Position numbers and translations under genes: made by a program. From positions 124,001-188,000 of the forward strand of contig NZ_JACHLC010000003.1 in the NCBI RefSeq assembly GCF_014207845.1: DNA of 64,000 nt. Reading direction: 5' to 3'. Below the pieces are notes generated by a model, which was not told the origin of the DNA, ran no database searches, and saw only the letters and a list, made by a program, of their open reading frames with translations. How positions within the stretch are numbered: the first letter of the stretch is position 1; the number at the start of each line of letters is the position of its first letter. Positions 25,227 through 34,067 of this stretch are shown piece by piece. The DNA comes from Chryseobacterium shigense (GTDB taxonomy: Bacteria > Bacteroidota > Bacteroidia > Flavobacteriales > Weeksellaceae).

Positions 25227-26954
25227 ATGTACAAAACGTTTTCAGAACTGAAAAAGGAACTCCGCAGAGATATCCCTCAGCTTAAGACAATAAAGTTGGC
25301 ATTACTGGGTGATACCGCTACCCAGTTTCTCAATGTTGCTTTGAAAGGTACTGCTGTGAATGAAGGCTTTAAGCTGGAAATTTTCGAAGCAGATTTTGGC
25401 CAGATTTCAAGACAGATCCTGGATCCTACTTCGGAATATTATGAGTTTAATGCAGATTACACCATTATCTTTGAGTCTTCTCATAAATTATTAAGCCAGT
25501 ATTATAAGTCTTATGATACGCAAGTTGGTTTTGCAGAGAATAAAATATCCTATATTGAAGATCTTTACCGCACTATTCAGAGCCGGACCAAAAGCCGGGT
25601 TATTTACTGTAATTTTCCGGGGATTAATAACCAGGTTTTCGGAAACTTTTCAAACAAGGTGGAATCTTCTTTTGTTTTCCAGCTGAATAAACTGAATTAT
25701 CTGCTTTCTGCAGAGCTGGCAATTAAGAATGATAACTTCTTTATTGCAGATCTTCTTTCAATACAGAATAAATGGGGGAGAGACTTTATGTTTTCTCCAA
25801 ACATCTACGTGAATACAGAAATGGTACTTTCATTGGATGCCCTTCCGATTGTTGCCCATCATATCACCGGAATTATTTCTTCTCTGGAAGGAAAATTCAA
25901 AAAATGCCTGATCCTTGATCTGGATAATACAACATGGGGTGGTATCATCGGAGACGACGGTCTGGAAAAAATTCAGATAGGAAGTTTGGGTATAGGTAAA
26001 GCCTTTACGGAATTCCAATACTGGGTGAAGGCACTTCAGAGAAGAGGAATAATTCTTGCCGTTTGCAGTAAAAATGATGAAGATAAAGCCAAAGAGCCTT
26101 TTGAAAAACATCCCGATATGGTCCTTAAGCTGGATGATATTGCCGTTTTTGTGGCTAACTGGGAAAATAAAGCAGATAACATCAGAAAAATCCAGAGTAT
26201 CCTGAATATTGGCTTTGATTCTATGGTGTTTCTTGATGACAATCCGTTTGAAAGAAATATTGTTCGCGAAAATCTTCCCGAAGTCTGCGTTCCTGAGTTA
26301 CCTGAAGATCCGGCAGAATACCTTGAATATCTGTACGGGCTGAATCTTTTTGAAACCTCCAGTTTTTCTGAGAATGATGCGGAGCGAACCAAACAATATC
26401 AGGTAGAAGCACAGCGCGCAGGTGATCTGGACAGCTTTACCAATGTAGAAGACTTTCTGAAAAGCATGAATATGGTTTCCGATGTGAAATCTTTCGATAG
26501 TTTTTCAAAGCCAAGGGTTTCACAGCTTACCCAGCGTTCCAACCAGTTTAATTTAAGGACGGTAAGATACACGGAACAGGATGTAGACAGCCTGATCAAT
26601 TCTGAAGAACATTACACCATTTCCTTCACACTGGAAGATAAATACGGAGATAATGGACTGATCTGTGTGATTGTTCTGGAAAAGAAAGATTCAGAAACAC
26701 TTTTCATAGATACATGGCTGATGAGCTGCCGTGTTCTGAAACGCGGAATGGAAGATTTTACCCTGAATACCATTGTAGAAACTGCCAGAAAAAATGGATT
26801 TAAAAAGGTGGTGGGAGAATATCTTCCTACGGCAAAAAACCAGATGGTAAAAGATCACTATGAAAAACTAGGATTTACAAACGAGGATGATAAATGGGTG
26901 CTGAATGTTGATAATTACCAGTCAAAAGAAGTTTATATAAACACTAAAATATGA
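25227..26954 (+). CDS. FkbH-like HAD-IIIC family protein, probable glyceryl-ACP synthase
   Basis: A 575-residue protein of the FkbH-type. The N-terminal domain shows LALLGDTATQFL (25-36), SGNH-like; the central HAD phosphatase domain carries LDLDNTTWGG with the Asp231/Asp233 nucleophile pair, and CSKNDED and FLDDNPFER as later HAD motifs; the C-terminal domain (VGEYLPTAKNQMVKDHYEKLGF region) looks GNAT-like. Known FkbH proteins take 1,3-bisphosphoglycerate, dephosphorylate it and load a glyceryl group onto an ACP. It heads an operon that contains its own ACP (27865), overlapping the next gene by four bases, so glyceryl loading of that ACP is the natural reading. Confidence 0.88.
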   Translation: MYKTFSELKKELRRDIPQLKTIKLALLGDTATQFLNVALKGTAVNEGFKLEIFEADFGQISRQILDPTSEYYEFNADYTIIFESSHKLLSQYYKSYDTQVGFAENKISYIEDLYRTIQSRTKSRVIYCNFPGINNQVFGNFSNKVESSFVFQLNKLNYLLSAELAIKNDNFFIADLLSIQNKWGRDFMFSPNIYVNTEMVLSLDALPIVAHHITGIISSLEGKFKKCLILDLDNTTWGGIIGDDGLEKIQIGSLGIGKAFTEFQYWVKALQRRGIILAVCSKNDEDKAKEPFEKHPDMVLKLDDIAVFVANWENKADNIRKIQSILNIGFDSMVFLDDNPFERNIVRENLPEVCVPELPEDPAEYLEYLYGLNLFETSSFSENDAERTKQYQVEAQRAGDLDSFTNVEDFLKSMNMVSDVKSFDSFSKPRVSQLTQRSNQFNLRTVRYTEQDVDSLINSEEHYTISFTLEDKYGDNGLICVIVLEKKDSETLFIDTWLMSCRVLKRGMEDFTLNTIVETARKNGFKKVVGEYLPTAKNQMVKDHYEKLGFTNEDDKWVLNVDNYQSKEVYINTKI

Positions 26955-27859
26955 AAATAGAACACCTTATTGAAAGTATTTCCGGAAAAAATGCCATTCA
27001 CGGCAAAAAGCTTCAGAAAAACTTTGCCTCTCTCTCAGAAGACGAAAATTATATAAAAGATTACGATGGCTTCATCAGCAAATACAGAGAAATTCTTGAA
27101 AAAAAGAACCTGACCTTTGATGATTCTATTAATTATTATCTTAAAATGATCGGCGATTTTAATGAAGAAATGCTGGATTTTATAAGAACCAATAAGTATA
27201 GGAATACTTCATTTGATGAGGTAAACCGTGCGATGTACAATAATCCGGATGTCATGGTTTCCCATATGCACGGCTTATTGCTTTCACAGTTTTTGTGGAA
27301 ACATCATTATGCAGTGTATCAGTATTTTAAAACCCAGATTCAACAGTATCTTCCTGTGGAATCCTATCTTGAAATAGGAGCAGGCCATGGCCTGTATCTT
27401 GAGGCTGCTATGGAAAAAATTGGGGATAACTGTACTTTTGAGGCACTTGATATCAGTGAATCTTCACTTGAGCTTACCAAAAGCTTAATTAAAAGTGAAA
27501 AGGTTGTTTACCATCTTAAAAATGTATTCGACTATACGGATGAGGATGAGAAGAAAGACTTTATTACAATGGGAGAAGTGCTGGAGCATGTGGAAGATCC
27601 GTTGTCGCTGCTGAATAAAATCAAAAGCCTGATAAAGCCGGACGGAACTATTTTCATTACTACTCCTACTAATGCACCTTCTATAGATCATATTTATCTT
27701 TTTAATAATATTCAGGAAATCAGAGATCTCATTCATGAGGCAGGCCTTGAAATTGTGGATGAAAGATATTTTGTAAGTGAAGATATAGAACTGGAAAAAG
27801 CAGAAAAAAGAAAAGTTGCTACCATGTATGCATCATTTTTAAAAATAAAAAACATATAA
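26951..27859 (+). CDS. Class I SAM-dependent methyltransferase (FkbH operon)
   Basis: A methyltransferase of 302 residues. Motif I is YLEIGAGHGLYLE (141-147 core), motif II lies in FEALDISESSLEL, and MGEVLEHVEDPLSLL is the post-I motif typical of Methyltransf_11/23-type enzymes. The first 110 residues are helical and unassigned. It starts inside the end of the FkbH-like gene (ATGA-type overlap) and precedes the ACP by five bases. In polyketide systems FkbG-type methyltransferases methylate the glyceryl group on the ACP, so it may O-methylate the acyl donor here; it could equally act on the sugar. Confidence 0.88.
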   Translation: MKIEHLIESISGKNAIHGKKLQKNFASLSEDENYIKDYDGFISKYREILEKKNLTFDDSINYYLKMIGDFNEEMLDFIRTNKYRNTSFDEVNRAMYNNPDVMVSHMHGLLLSQFLWKHHYAVYQYFKTQIQQYLPVESYLEIGAGHGLYLEAAMEKIGDNCTFEALDISESSLELTKSLIKSEKVVYHLKNVFDYTDEDEKKDFITMGEVLEHVEDPLSLLNKIKSLIKPDGTIFITTPTNAPSIDHIYLFNNIQEIRDLIHEAGLEIVDERYFVSEDIELEKAEKRKVATMYASFLKIKNI

Positions 27860-27864
27860 ATATT

Positions 27865-28104
27865 ATGAGCAAAAACGAAATTTTATCAAAATTATCAGAA
27901 ATTTTCCGTGAAGAACTGGATAATGAAGAAATTACTTTAACTGAAGAAACTACTGCAAATGATGTTGAAGAATGGGATTCTCTTTCTCATATTCAGTTAA
28001 TTGTAGCAGTGGAAAAAGCTTTCGGTATACGTTTTACCTCTTCTGAAATTCAGAGCTGGAACACTGTAGGAGAAATGGCTGATTCTATCACTTCAAAATT
28101 ATAA
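27865..28104 (+). CDS. Acyl carrier protein (FkbH-associated)
   Basis: An acidic carrier of 79 residues with the phosphopantetheine Ser at 39 in EEWDSLSHIQL. It is distinct from the ACP at 20056. Its stop overlaps the start of the VOC gene by one base. Placed right after the FkbH-like protein and methyltransferase and just before the MBOAT gene, it is the expected covalent carrier of the acyl unit, the counterpart of DltC in the Dlt system. Confidence 0.93.
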   Translation: MSKNEILSKLSEIFREELDNEEITLTEETTANDVEEWDSLSHIQLIVAVEKAFGIRFTSSEIQSWNTVGEMADSITSKL

Positions 28105-28481
28105 TGAAATTTCACCATGTAGGAGTTGCCTGTAAAGACATACAGGCAGAACTCCAAAACATAAGAAAGCTCCATAAAATTATTGAGGAAACCCCTGTTG
28201 TTTTTGATGAAAACCAGCAGGCGGAACTGTGCATGATTACTGTAGAAGACGGGTTGAATATAGAGCTTGTTTCAGGTAAACCGGTACAGAATCTTTTGAA
28301 AAAAAATATATCTTACTATCATATCTGTTATGAAGTGGATGATATTGACCAGTCAATTGAAAACCTTATCGAACATGGCGGAATGCTTATTTCTCCTCCC
28401 AAAGAGGCTATACTTTTCAACAACAGAAAAGTTGCTTTTTTAATGCTTTCTTATGGAATTGTCGAACTTTTAAACAAGTAG
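28104..28481 (+). CDS. VOC superfamily protein, glyoxalase/methylmalonyl-CoA epimerase-like
   Basis: A 125-residue protein with two beta-alpha-beta-beta-beta halves. It opens MKFHHVGVACKDI, as in methylmalonyl-CoA epimerase; possible metal ligands are His5, a Glu near 53 (IELVSG), His73 (YYHICYEV) and Glu121 (GIVELL). In this operon it could epimerise or isomerise the acyl group on ACP, or be a redesigned family member; no substrate can be read from sequence. Starts overlapping the ACP stop (TAATG). Confidence 0.82.
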   Translation: MKFHHVGVACKDIQAELQNIRKLHKIIEETPVVFDENQQAELCMITVEDGLNIELVSGKPVQNLLKKNISYYHICYEVDDIDQSIENLIEHGGMLISPPKEAILFNNRKVAFLMLSYGIVELLNK

Positions 28482-28488
28482 TTATCAT

Positions 28489-29904
28489 ATGCAGTTTACA
28501 TCATTGGTATTCGTACTTTTCTTCTCTGTTTTTTTTGCTGTCTACTGGTGGATTCTCGGGAAAAATCTTAAAGCCCAGAATGTATTTTTATTATTAGGCA
28601 GTTACGTATTCTATGCATATTGGGACTGGAGGTTATTAATACTTTTGATCGGAAGTTCGGCAATTATCTATTTTTTAGGGTTGAAAATTTCCAGAAGTGA
28701 AAATTCGGAGAAAAAACTCTGGCTGAATTTAGGCCTGATTTTTTCCGTTGGGACACTGCTTTATTTTAAATATTTTAATTTCTTCATTCAATCTTTTACA
28801 GATTTATTCGGAATTAAAAATAATCTGACCTTAAATATAATTTTACCCCTCGGAATTAGTTTTTATACATTCAGAATGATCAGTTATCTGCTTGATATAA
28901 AGAATACTAAATTAAAAGCCGAGACAGATGCACTGGCATTTTTCAATTATATCGCCTTCTTCCCGAGTATGACATCGGGCCCTATTGATAAAGGAGGCCT
29001 ATTGCTTCCACAACTGAAAAAAGAAAGAGTTTTCACACTGGAAAACGGTTCTGATGCAGCCAGGCAAATTCTTCTGGGTGCATTTAAAAAGCTGGTGGTT
29101 TCTAATGCTATTTTTCCGGTTACAGAAAGTATATTCCAGGGATATGAGCATCTTTCCGGAAGCACTATAGCTTTTGGAGCCATACTGTTTTTATTCCAGA
29201 TGTATGCGGATTTTTCAGGATATTCCGACATGGCAATTGGCTTTGCAAAGCTTTTAGGCTTTAAAACCACCAAAAACTTTGCTTTTCCCCTTTTTGCCCA
29301 GAATATTGCCGATTATTGGCGGAAATGGCATATTTCTCTTACATCATGGCTTACAGAATATGTATTTACACCTCTTGTGATTACTTTCCGTGATTATGAT
29401 AAAAAAGGATTGATGCTTGCCGTTTTTCTCAATTTCGTCATCATTGGTTTCTGGCATGGTGCCAACTGGACGTTCATTGTTTACGGCTGCCTGCAGGGAT
29501 TGTATTATGTTCCTTTAGTTGTTAATAACCAGATCAATAAAAAGAAAAAGCTGTCTAAAACCATTCCTACATTTAAAGAATTAGGGAATATTATATATAC
29601 AATGGCTTTAGTGTGCTTTGCTTTGGTTTTATTTGTGGCTCCAAGTTTAAAAGACGCTTTTGGAATGTATGGGAAAATTTTCAGTCTTTCACTTTTTTCA
29701 GTTCCGCAGTTTATCAAAATTAAAATTTTAGGTTTGATAGGAATTGTAGTTCTGATTGACTGGATCAATAAGGACCAGGAGCATGGATTGGAAATCAGCA
29801 GATTTAAACCAATAGTAAGAAGAGCATTTTATATTTTCCTTGTTTTTATGATTATGTATTTTGGAATTTTTGGGAATGCCAAGTTTATTTATCAACAATT
29901 CTAA
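28489..29904 (+). CDS. MBOAT family O-acyltransferase (DltB/AlgI-like)
   Basis: A multi-pass membrane protein of 471 residues. Hallmarks: FYAYWDWR early, FPSMTSGPI (158-166), DFSGYSDMAIG (241-251), YWRKWHISLTSWL with His281, and FWHGANWTF with the putative catalytic His323. MBOAT proteins of this class take an acyl group from a cytoplasmic donor (D-alanyl-DltC, acetyl-CoA) and pass it through the membrane to a polymer. Eight bases after the VOC gene and seven before the SGNH gene; the pairing MBOAT plus SGNH is the DltB/DltD and AlgI/AlgJ arrangement. With an ACP in the operon, an ACP-bound donor is likely. Confidence 0.94.
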   Translation: MQFTSLVFVLFFSVFFAVYWWILGKNLKAQNVFLLLGSYVFYAYWDWRLLILLIGSSAIIYFLGLKISRSENSEKKLWLNLGLIFSVGTLLYFKYFNFFIQSFTDLFGIKNNLTLNIILPLGISFYTFRMISYLLDIKNTKLKAETDALAFFNYIAFFPSMTSGPIDKGGLLLPQLKKERVFTLENGSDAARQILLGAFKKLVVSNAIFPVTESIFQGYEHLSGSTIAFGAILFLFQMYADFSGYSDMAIGFAKLLGFKTTKNFAFPLFAQNIADYWRKWHISLTSWLTEYVFTPLVITFRDYDKKGLMLAVFLNFVIIGFWHGANWTFIVYGCLQGLYYVPLVVNNQINKKKKLSKTIPTFKELGNIIYTMALVCFALVLFVAPSLKDAFGMYGKIFSLSLFSVPQFIKIKILGLIGIVVLIDWINKDQEHGLEISRFKPIVRRAFYIFLVFMIMYFGIFGNAKFIYQQF

Positions 29905-29910
29905 TCCGAG

Positions 29911-30837
29911 ATGAAAAAATTTTTATTCAAAATATCGTTTTATATTATTGGAATTATTGCCGTTTTATTGTTTTTGGGAACATATGCAGACGGTAATACG
30001 GATGATAATTATTTGCACTTTACAGGCCCCAAACCTTCTGATATGATTATGGGGGATTCCAGAGGCTCCCAGGCTGTTATACCGGATATTTTAGATCATA
30101 AGCTGAAGGGCAGGAAATTCAATAATTTTTCCCTGAATCTTACAGAATCACCTTACGGACCGGTCTATTTTGAAGCCATAAAGAAAAAGCTTAATCCTGA
30201 TACAAAGAACGGCATCTTTATTCTTACTGTTGACCCCTGGTGTTTATCCACAGGTAGAGACGTAAAAGAAGCAAAAGACTTTACAGAAAGCACCTCCGCA
30301 TTGGCAGATATGAATTTTTATGATGTAGCACCTAATTATGAATACCTTCTGAAGCATCATCCTGAAAGCTGGTTTCATATTTACAGAGACAGAGAAGCGG
30401 TGGGAAGATCCAATACGTATTTGCATAAAAACGGATGGATGGAAGTTACTGTAAATGTTGAGCCCGATACTTTAAGGAAAAGAGAAGCCCGTAAGGTAAA
30501 CGATTATTTAGATTTTGTAAAATATCAGAAAATATCCCAGGTTAGGCTGGATGCATTTGACGACATCATTCAATATCTTAAAACGAAAGGTACCGTTTAT
30601 ATTGTAAGAATTCCGGGTTTTAAAGGAATTATGGAAATAGAAAACAGATATTCTCCGGATTTCAGCAAAAGATTAGGATCGATCGCCCAAAAAAACGGAG
30701 TAAAGTTTTTCGACTTTTCCCCGTACCATGATAAGTATGTCTTTATAGACGGAAATCATATGTACAGAGAATCCGGGAAAGTATTTACTGCCCAGCTTGC
30801 AGATTCCATTCTTCTGGATAAGAAAATGCAGAAATAA
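29911..30837 (+). CDS. SGNH-fold membrane-anchored protein (DltD/AlgJ-like partner)
   Basis: A protein of 308 residues with one N-terminal membrane segment (about 5-24) and the rest predicted outside. SGNH features: MGDSRGSQ (Ser50 in GDS) and the C-terminal FIDGNH with Asp280 and His283 as the DxxH motif. Such proteins work with an MBOAT transferase to place the acyl group on the periplasmic acceptor. It is the last gene of the operon that begins at 25227. Overall similarity to known DltD is not obvious; the assignment rests on the motifs and the neighbour. Confidence 0.82.
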   Translation: MKKFLFKISFYIIGIIAVLLFLGTYADGNTDDNYLHFTGPKPSDMIMGDSRGSQAVIPDILDHKLKGRKFNNFSLNLTESPYGPVYFEAIKKKLNPDTKNGIFILTVDPWCLSTGRDVKEAKDFTESTSALADMNFYDVAPNYEYLLKHHPESWFHIYRDREAVGRSNTYLHKNGWMEVTVNVEPDTLRKREARKVNDYLDFVKYQKISQVRLDAFDDIIQYLKTKGTVYIVRIPGFKGIMEIENRYSPDFSKRLGSIAQKNGVKFFDFSPYHDKYVFIDGNHMYRESGKVFTAQLADSILLDKKMQK

Positions 30838-31023
30838 CCTGAATTAAGGTTTAAGAATATAAAAAATTAAGCCGGAAGCTGGAAGAGAGAGACGGCAAAT
30901 CACTGATTTTTCAATTTATTATAAGCCATAATAGTTCAGTGAACGGGTTTCTAAAAAATAAGAAGAACTGAGTATAATTACTCTTTCCGATTTCAATAGT
31001 TTCCCTCTTTCAGCCCCAAGCTT

Positions 31024-31040
31024 TGAATCATCCTGATTCA
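31024..31040. repeat. Inverted repeat between convergent operons
   Basis: TGAATCA at 31024-31030 and TGATTCA at 31034-31040 form a perfect 7-base stem with a three-base loop, just after the stop of the GT2 at 31043. It could act as a weak terminator for that strand, but no T tract follows. Confidence 0.35.
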
Positions 31041-31042
31041 GA

Positions 31043-31981
31043 CTAAAATAAATTCTTCCTGAAATTAATATTGAATAACCCGGAACGTATGCTTGGATAA
31101 TCCGTAATCAGATATTTAGCGATCATTCCCCATTTTTTGAACGGTGGGGCAACAGCGATCTCAAAGCTTCGGAGCATCCTGTTGATGTGTAGTTTTACAT
31201 CTGCAGGAACACTTTTCTCATTTTCTGCCCATTTATTTAATTCTTTCCAAAGCAGGACACGTGTTTTCGCAGGATTTATTTTCCCCGAATCCACTTTTGT
31301 GATTCTGTTATTCTCATGTACGCCCCTTAGGGCAATAGCCTCATCATTAATACCCGTATAAAGCTTAAGATAATGGGCAAATCTTATCACAATCTCAGAA
31401 TCCTGGTGCAGGCGCAGAGAGGTCTCAAAAAAACGGTCCATTTTCGAAAGGGAAGATTTCCTCAACGTTAAAGTATCAAGATGAATAAGGCCGAAAGAAC
31501 CACGTAAATTGATCAGTCCCAGGTAAACATCCTCAGGATTGGTTTTTTTGTAAACAGTATCAAGCTTGTCTTTATAAATGGGGTAGTATTGTTCCCTGGC
31601 TTTTTCCGAGTAATATTTTACCCCGATTGCTCCATAAACACCTTCTACCTCAGGGTTTTTGAAAAGCTCTCTTTCCGCATCGAATCTGTTCGGCAGATAA
31701 TAATCGTCCGCATCCAAAAATGCTATAAAATCCCCGGTAGCCTTTTCCATTCCCAGGTTTCTGGAAGCTCCGGCTCCGTGGTTGCCTTTATCCGGATGCT
31801 GGTAAAGCTTAACTCTGTCATGCTTTTCTGTTAATTTCTGACAAACCTGCAGCGCGTTATCAGGAGACTTATCTTCAACTAAAACAACTTCATATACCTC
31901 TTCAAACTGAAGAGCTGATTCTACAGCCTGTGAGACATATTCTTCGGCATTGTAAACGGGAATAACTACGGATATTTTCAT
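31043..31981 (-). CDS. Glycosyltransferase family 2 (paralogue pair, downstream copy)
   Basis: A GT-A transferase of 312 residues. MKISVVIPVYNAEEYVSQAV starts the fold; VVLVEDKSPDNAL and FLDADDYYLP are the nucleotide and metal-binding motifs; LHQDSEIVIRFAH is the acceptor-side acidic motif. It is a close relative of the adjacent gene at 31984-32919, sharing EDKS, HPDKGNHGAGA and the NRFDAE/NRFNAE region, so a tandem duplication is likely. Last gene of a long minus-strand operon; two bases separate it from its paralogue. Confidence 0.93.
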   Translation of the reverse strand: MKISVVIPVYNAEEYVSQAVESALQFEEVYEVVLVEDKSPDNALQVCQKLTEKHDRVKLYQHPDKGNHGAGASRNLGMEKATGDFIAFLDADDYYLPNRFDAERELFKNPEVEGVYGAIGVKYYSEKAREQYYPIYKDKLDTVYKKTNPEDVYLGLINLRGSFGLIHLDTLTLRKSSLSKMDRFFETSLRLHQDSEIVIRFAHYLKLYTGINDEAIALRGVHENNRITKVDSGKINPAKTRVLLWKELNKWAENEKSVPADVKLHINRMLRSFEIAVAPPFKKWGMIAKYLITDYPSIRSGLFNINFRKNLF

Positions 31982-31983
31982 TC

Positions 31984-32919
31984 TTATCGGTTGAGATACG
32001 TAAAACGGTATTGAGTTTTTAATATTTGAGGATTCTTAATGACCTCTAAAAAGGTGCAAAAATATTTATTTAATCCTGTTTTCAGGGAAAGATCAAAAGA
32101 TTTATAGGTTAAATAGATCTTTTTTCTGCATTCTGAAGGTAATGGATTGGCAGCGGTCCATTCATACAGCGATTTCCATAAAAGGAACTGTCTTTCATTG
32201 TATTGAGGGGAATATCTTATAATCTTGGTAATTCTGTTGTTATCATGAACACCTCTTACCGCAACAGCCTTATCTATAATTCCTGATTTTAGATAGCAGT
32301 GAAAAGCCAGCTTGGTAATAAAATCGGAATCCTGGTGAACACGAAGATTTTCATTGAAGTGAAGATTATTCTTTACTAAAGAAGATTTTCTTAAGGTAAG
32401 CGCATTCAAATGAAAGAACGTTCCGAAAACCCTGAGAGTCAAGCCCAGCAAGCCTTTCAGAACCTCTTTGCCTTCTGCAGGAAAATTAACGGTGGTTAAA
32501 GAAATGTCTTTAAACTTATCCTGAAACTCTTTCCGGCCTTTTTCAGTTAAATATTCTACCCCAATGGCTCCAAAAACACCTTCAATTTTTTCATCTTTAA
32601 AAATCTCTTTCTCTGCATTAAAACGATTGGGTAAATAATGATCATCAGCATCTAAAAAAGAGATGAATTCACAGCCTGCTTTTTCCAGTCCCAGGTTTCT
32701 TGTAGCTCCGGCCCCGTGGTTTCCTTTGTCCGGATGCTGATATAATTTCACTCTGGAATCTTTTACAACAAGTTTTTGACAAACTTCCAGTGAATTGTCG
32801 GTGGATTTGTCTTCAACAAGTACAACTTCCCTTACTTCCTCAAACTGTAAAGCAGAATCTACAGCTTTCTCCAGAAATTCGGAAGCGTTGTAAACCGGTA
32901 TAATTACTGAAATATTCAT
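31984..32919 (-). CDS. Glycosyltransferase family 2 (paralogue pair, upstream copy)
   Basis: A GT-A transferase of 311 residues with VVLVEDKSTDNSLEV, FLDADDHYLP and RVHQDSDFITKLA. Same family as the next gene (31043) and as the decayed GT2 at 35956-36375. Its start overlaps the stop of the GT4 at 32916 by four bases. Probably adds a sugar in the same glycan as its neighbours; the pair may add successive residues. Confidence 0.93.
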   Translation of the reverse strand: MNISVIIPVYNASEFLEKAVDSALQFEEVREVVLVEDKSTDNSLEVCQKLVVKDSRVKLYQHPDKGNHGAGATRNLGLEKAGCEFISFLDADDHYLPNRFNAEKEIFKDEKIEGVFGAIGVEYLTEKGRKEFQDKFKDISLTTVNFPAEGKEVLKGLLGLTLRVFGTFFHLNALTLRKSSLVKNNLHFNENLRVHQDSDFITKLAFHCYLKSGIIDKAVAVRGVHDNNRITKIIRYSPQYNERQFLLWKSLYEWTAANPLPSECRKKIYLTYKSFDLSLKTGLNKYFCTFLEVIKNPQILKTQYRFTYLNR

Positions 32920-34067
32920 GCTTTACTGTATATTGCTTTTAATTTTTCACTTACAATAGCGGGATCATGTTCCTTTCTGATCCTTTCCAATGATTTTTTT
33001 GACTTTTCAGGCAACTGTTCCGGATTTGTAAAAATATTTTCCAGAATATTTTCCAACTGGGTTTTCAATGTCTTTTTAAGATCTTCCCGTTGATCAGCAG
33101 TAAAATAAAGAGCCTGCTTTAAACGGTTCTGGGGAAGATGAATAAGCCATCCACAGCTTTCATTATTAATTTCAGGCAAAGCACGGATGTCAGTTGTAAT
33201 TACGGGAACACCTGCTGCCTGCATTTCCAAAACAGAAAAGCCATAAGTGTCAGACCAGGTCGGCAAAAGACCGAAATGGGCACTTTTGATAAGCTCTATC
33301 ACTTTTTCGTTAGGAATGTTTTCATAAATGTTGATCCATTCTTCTTTTTTGAGCATTTCCCGGGTTTCCTGAGCTTCTTTTTCAGTGACTCTGGTTACGT
33401 AATTATCTGTTTTAAAAGAAGAGATAATGCTAAGTTTGAAATTATACTTTTGTCTTAATTTCTTTAAAACGTCTATCATTTCAGAGCCACCTTTCAGATG
33501 AAACTGGGTTCCTACAAAAATAAGGTGAAATGTTTCCATGTTTTTGTAGATCTCTTCCGAATCTCTTGAAATAATTTCCTGAGAGGGATGAATAACTGAA
33601 AGCTTAGACTTTACATTTTCCTGAAATTCAGGGTAGTTTTTCAGAAGTTCCAGCTGGATATTGGCAGAAGCCTGAGAAATTGAAATAATTCCCAGACAGC
33701 TTTTTTTACTGATTTTCCCGAATGCATTTTCCGTTTTTTTATTACGGGTATGCTGAGGTTCGGTTTTCTGATGGTCATCTTTGGTTTCGGGAAACCTGGG
33801 AACAAGCGTTTCAAAAGAAGCCACCCACTTCTGGGAAGAATAATTGATATCGTTATAAAGATGAAGGACATCAATCTTGGGACTTTGATAAAAGAAATAC
33901 TTCCCTTCAAAATCCGTTTTCTTCCTGAATAAGATTTTTTTTACAGTAGCTAGTGAATGGAAAAGATTGTTGTTCTTTCTTAGAAAAACATACTCATATC
34001 CCGGAACCTTATTCAGGATATTTCTTTTAATGGGATAGCCATTTTCCGCCAGACCTATTCTCATCAT
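32916..34067 (-). CDS. Glycosyltransferase family 4
   Basis: A GT-B enzyme of 383 residues. The C-terminal domain has FVGTQFHLKGGSEMIDVLKK and the EX7E-type motif around TWSDTYGFSVLEMQAAGVP. The N-terminal domain is less typical and includes FLRKNNNLFHSLATV and a DVLHLYND segment. It overlaps both neighbours (four bases with the GT2, one base with asnB), so it is part of a tightly coupled operon. Confidence 0.9.
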   Translation of the reverse strand: MMRIGLAENGYPIKRNILNKVPGYEYVFLRKNNNLFHSLATVKKILFRKKTDFEGKYFFYQSPKIDVLHLYNDINYSSQKWVASFETLVPRFPETKDDHQKTEPQHTRNKKTENAFGKISKKSCLGIISISQASANIQLELLKNYPEFQENVKSKLSVIHPSQEIISRDSEEIYKNMETFHLIFVGTQFHLKGGSEMIDVLKKLRQKYNFKLSIISSFKTDNYVTRVTEKEAQETREMLKKEEWINIYENIPNEKVIELIKSAHFGLLPTWSDTYGFSVLEMQAAGVPVITTDIRALPEINNESCGWLIHLPQNRLKQALYFTADQREDLKKTLKTQLENILENIFTNPEQLPEKSKKSLERIRKEHDPAIVSEKLKAIYSKA

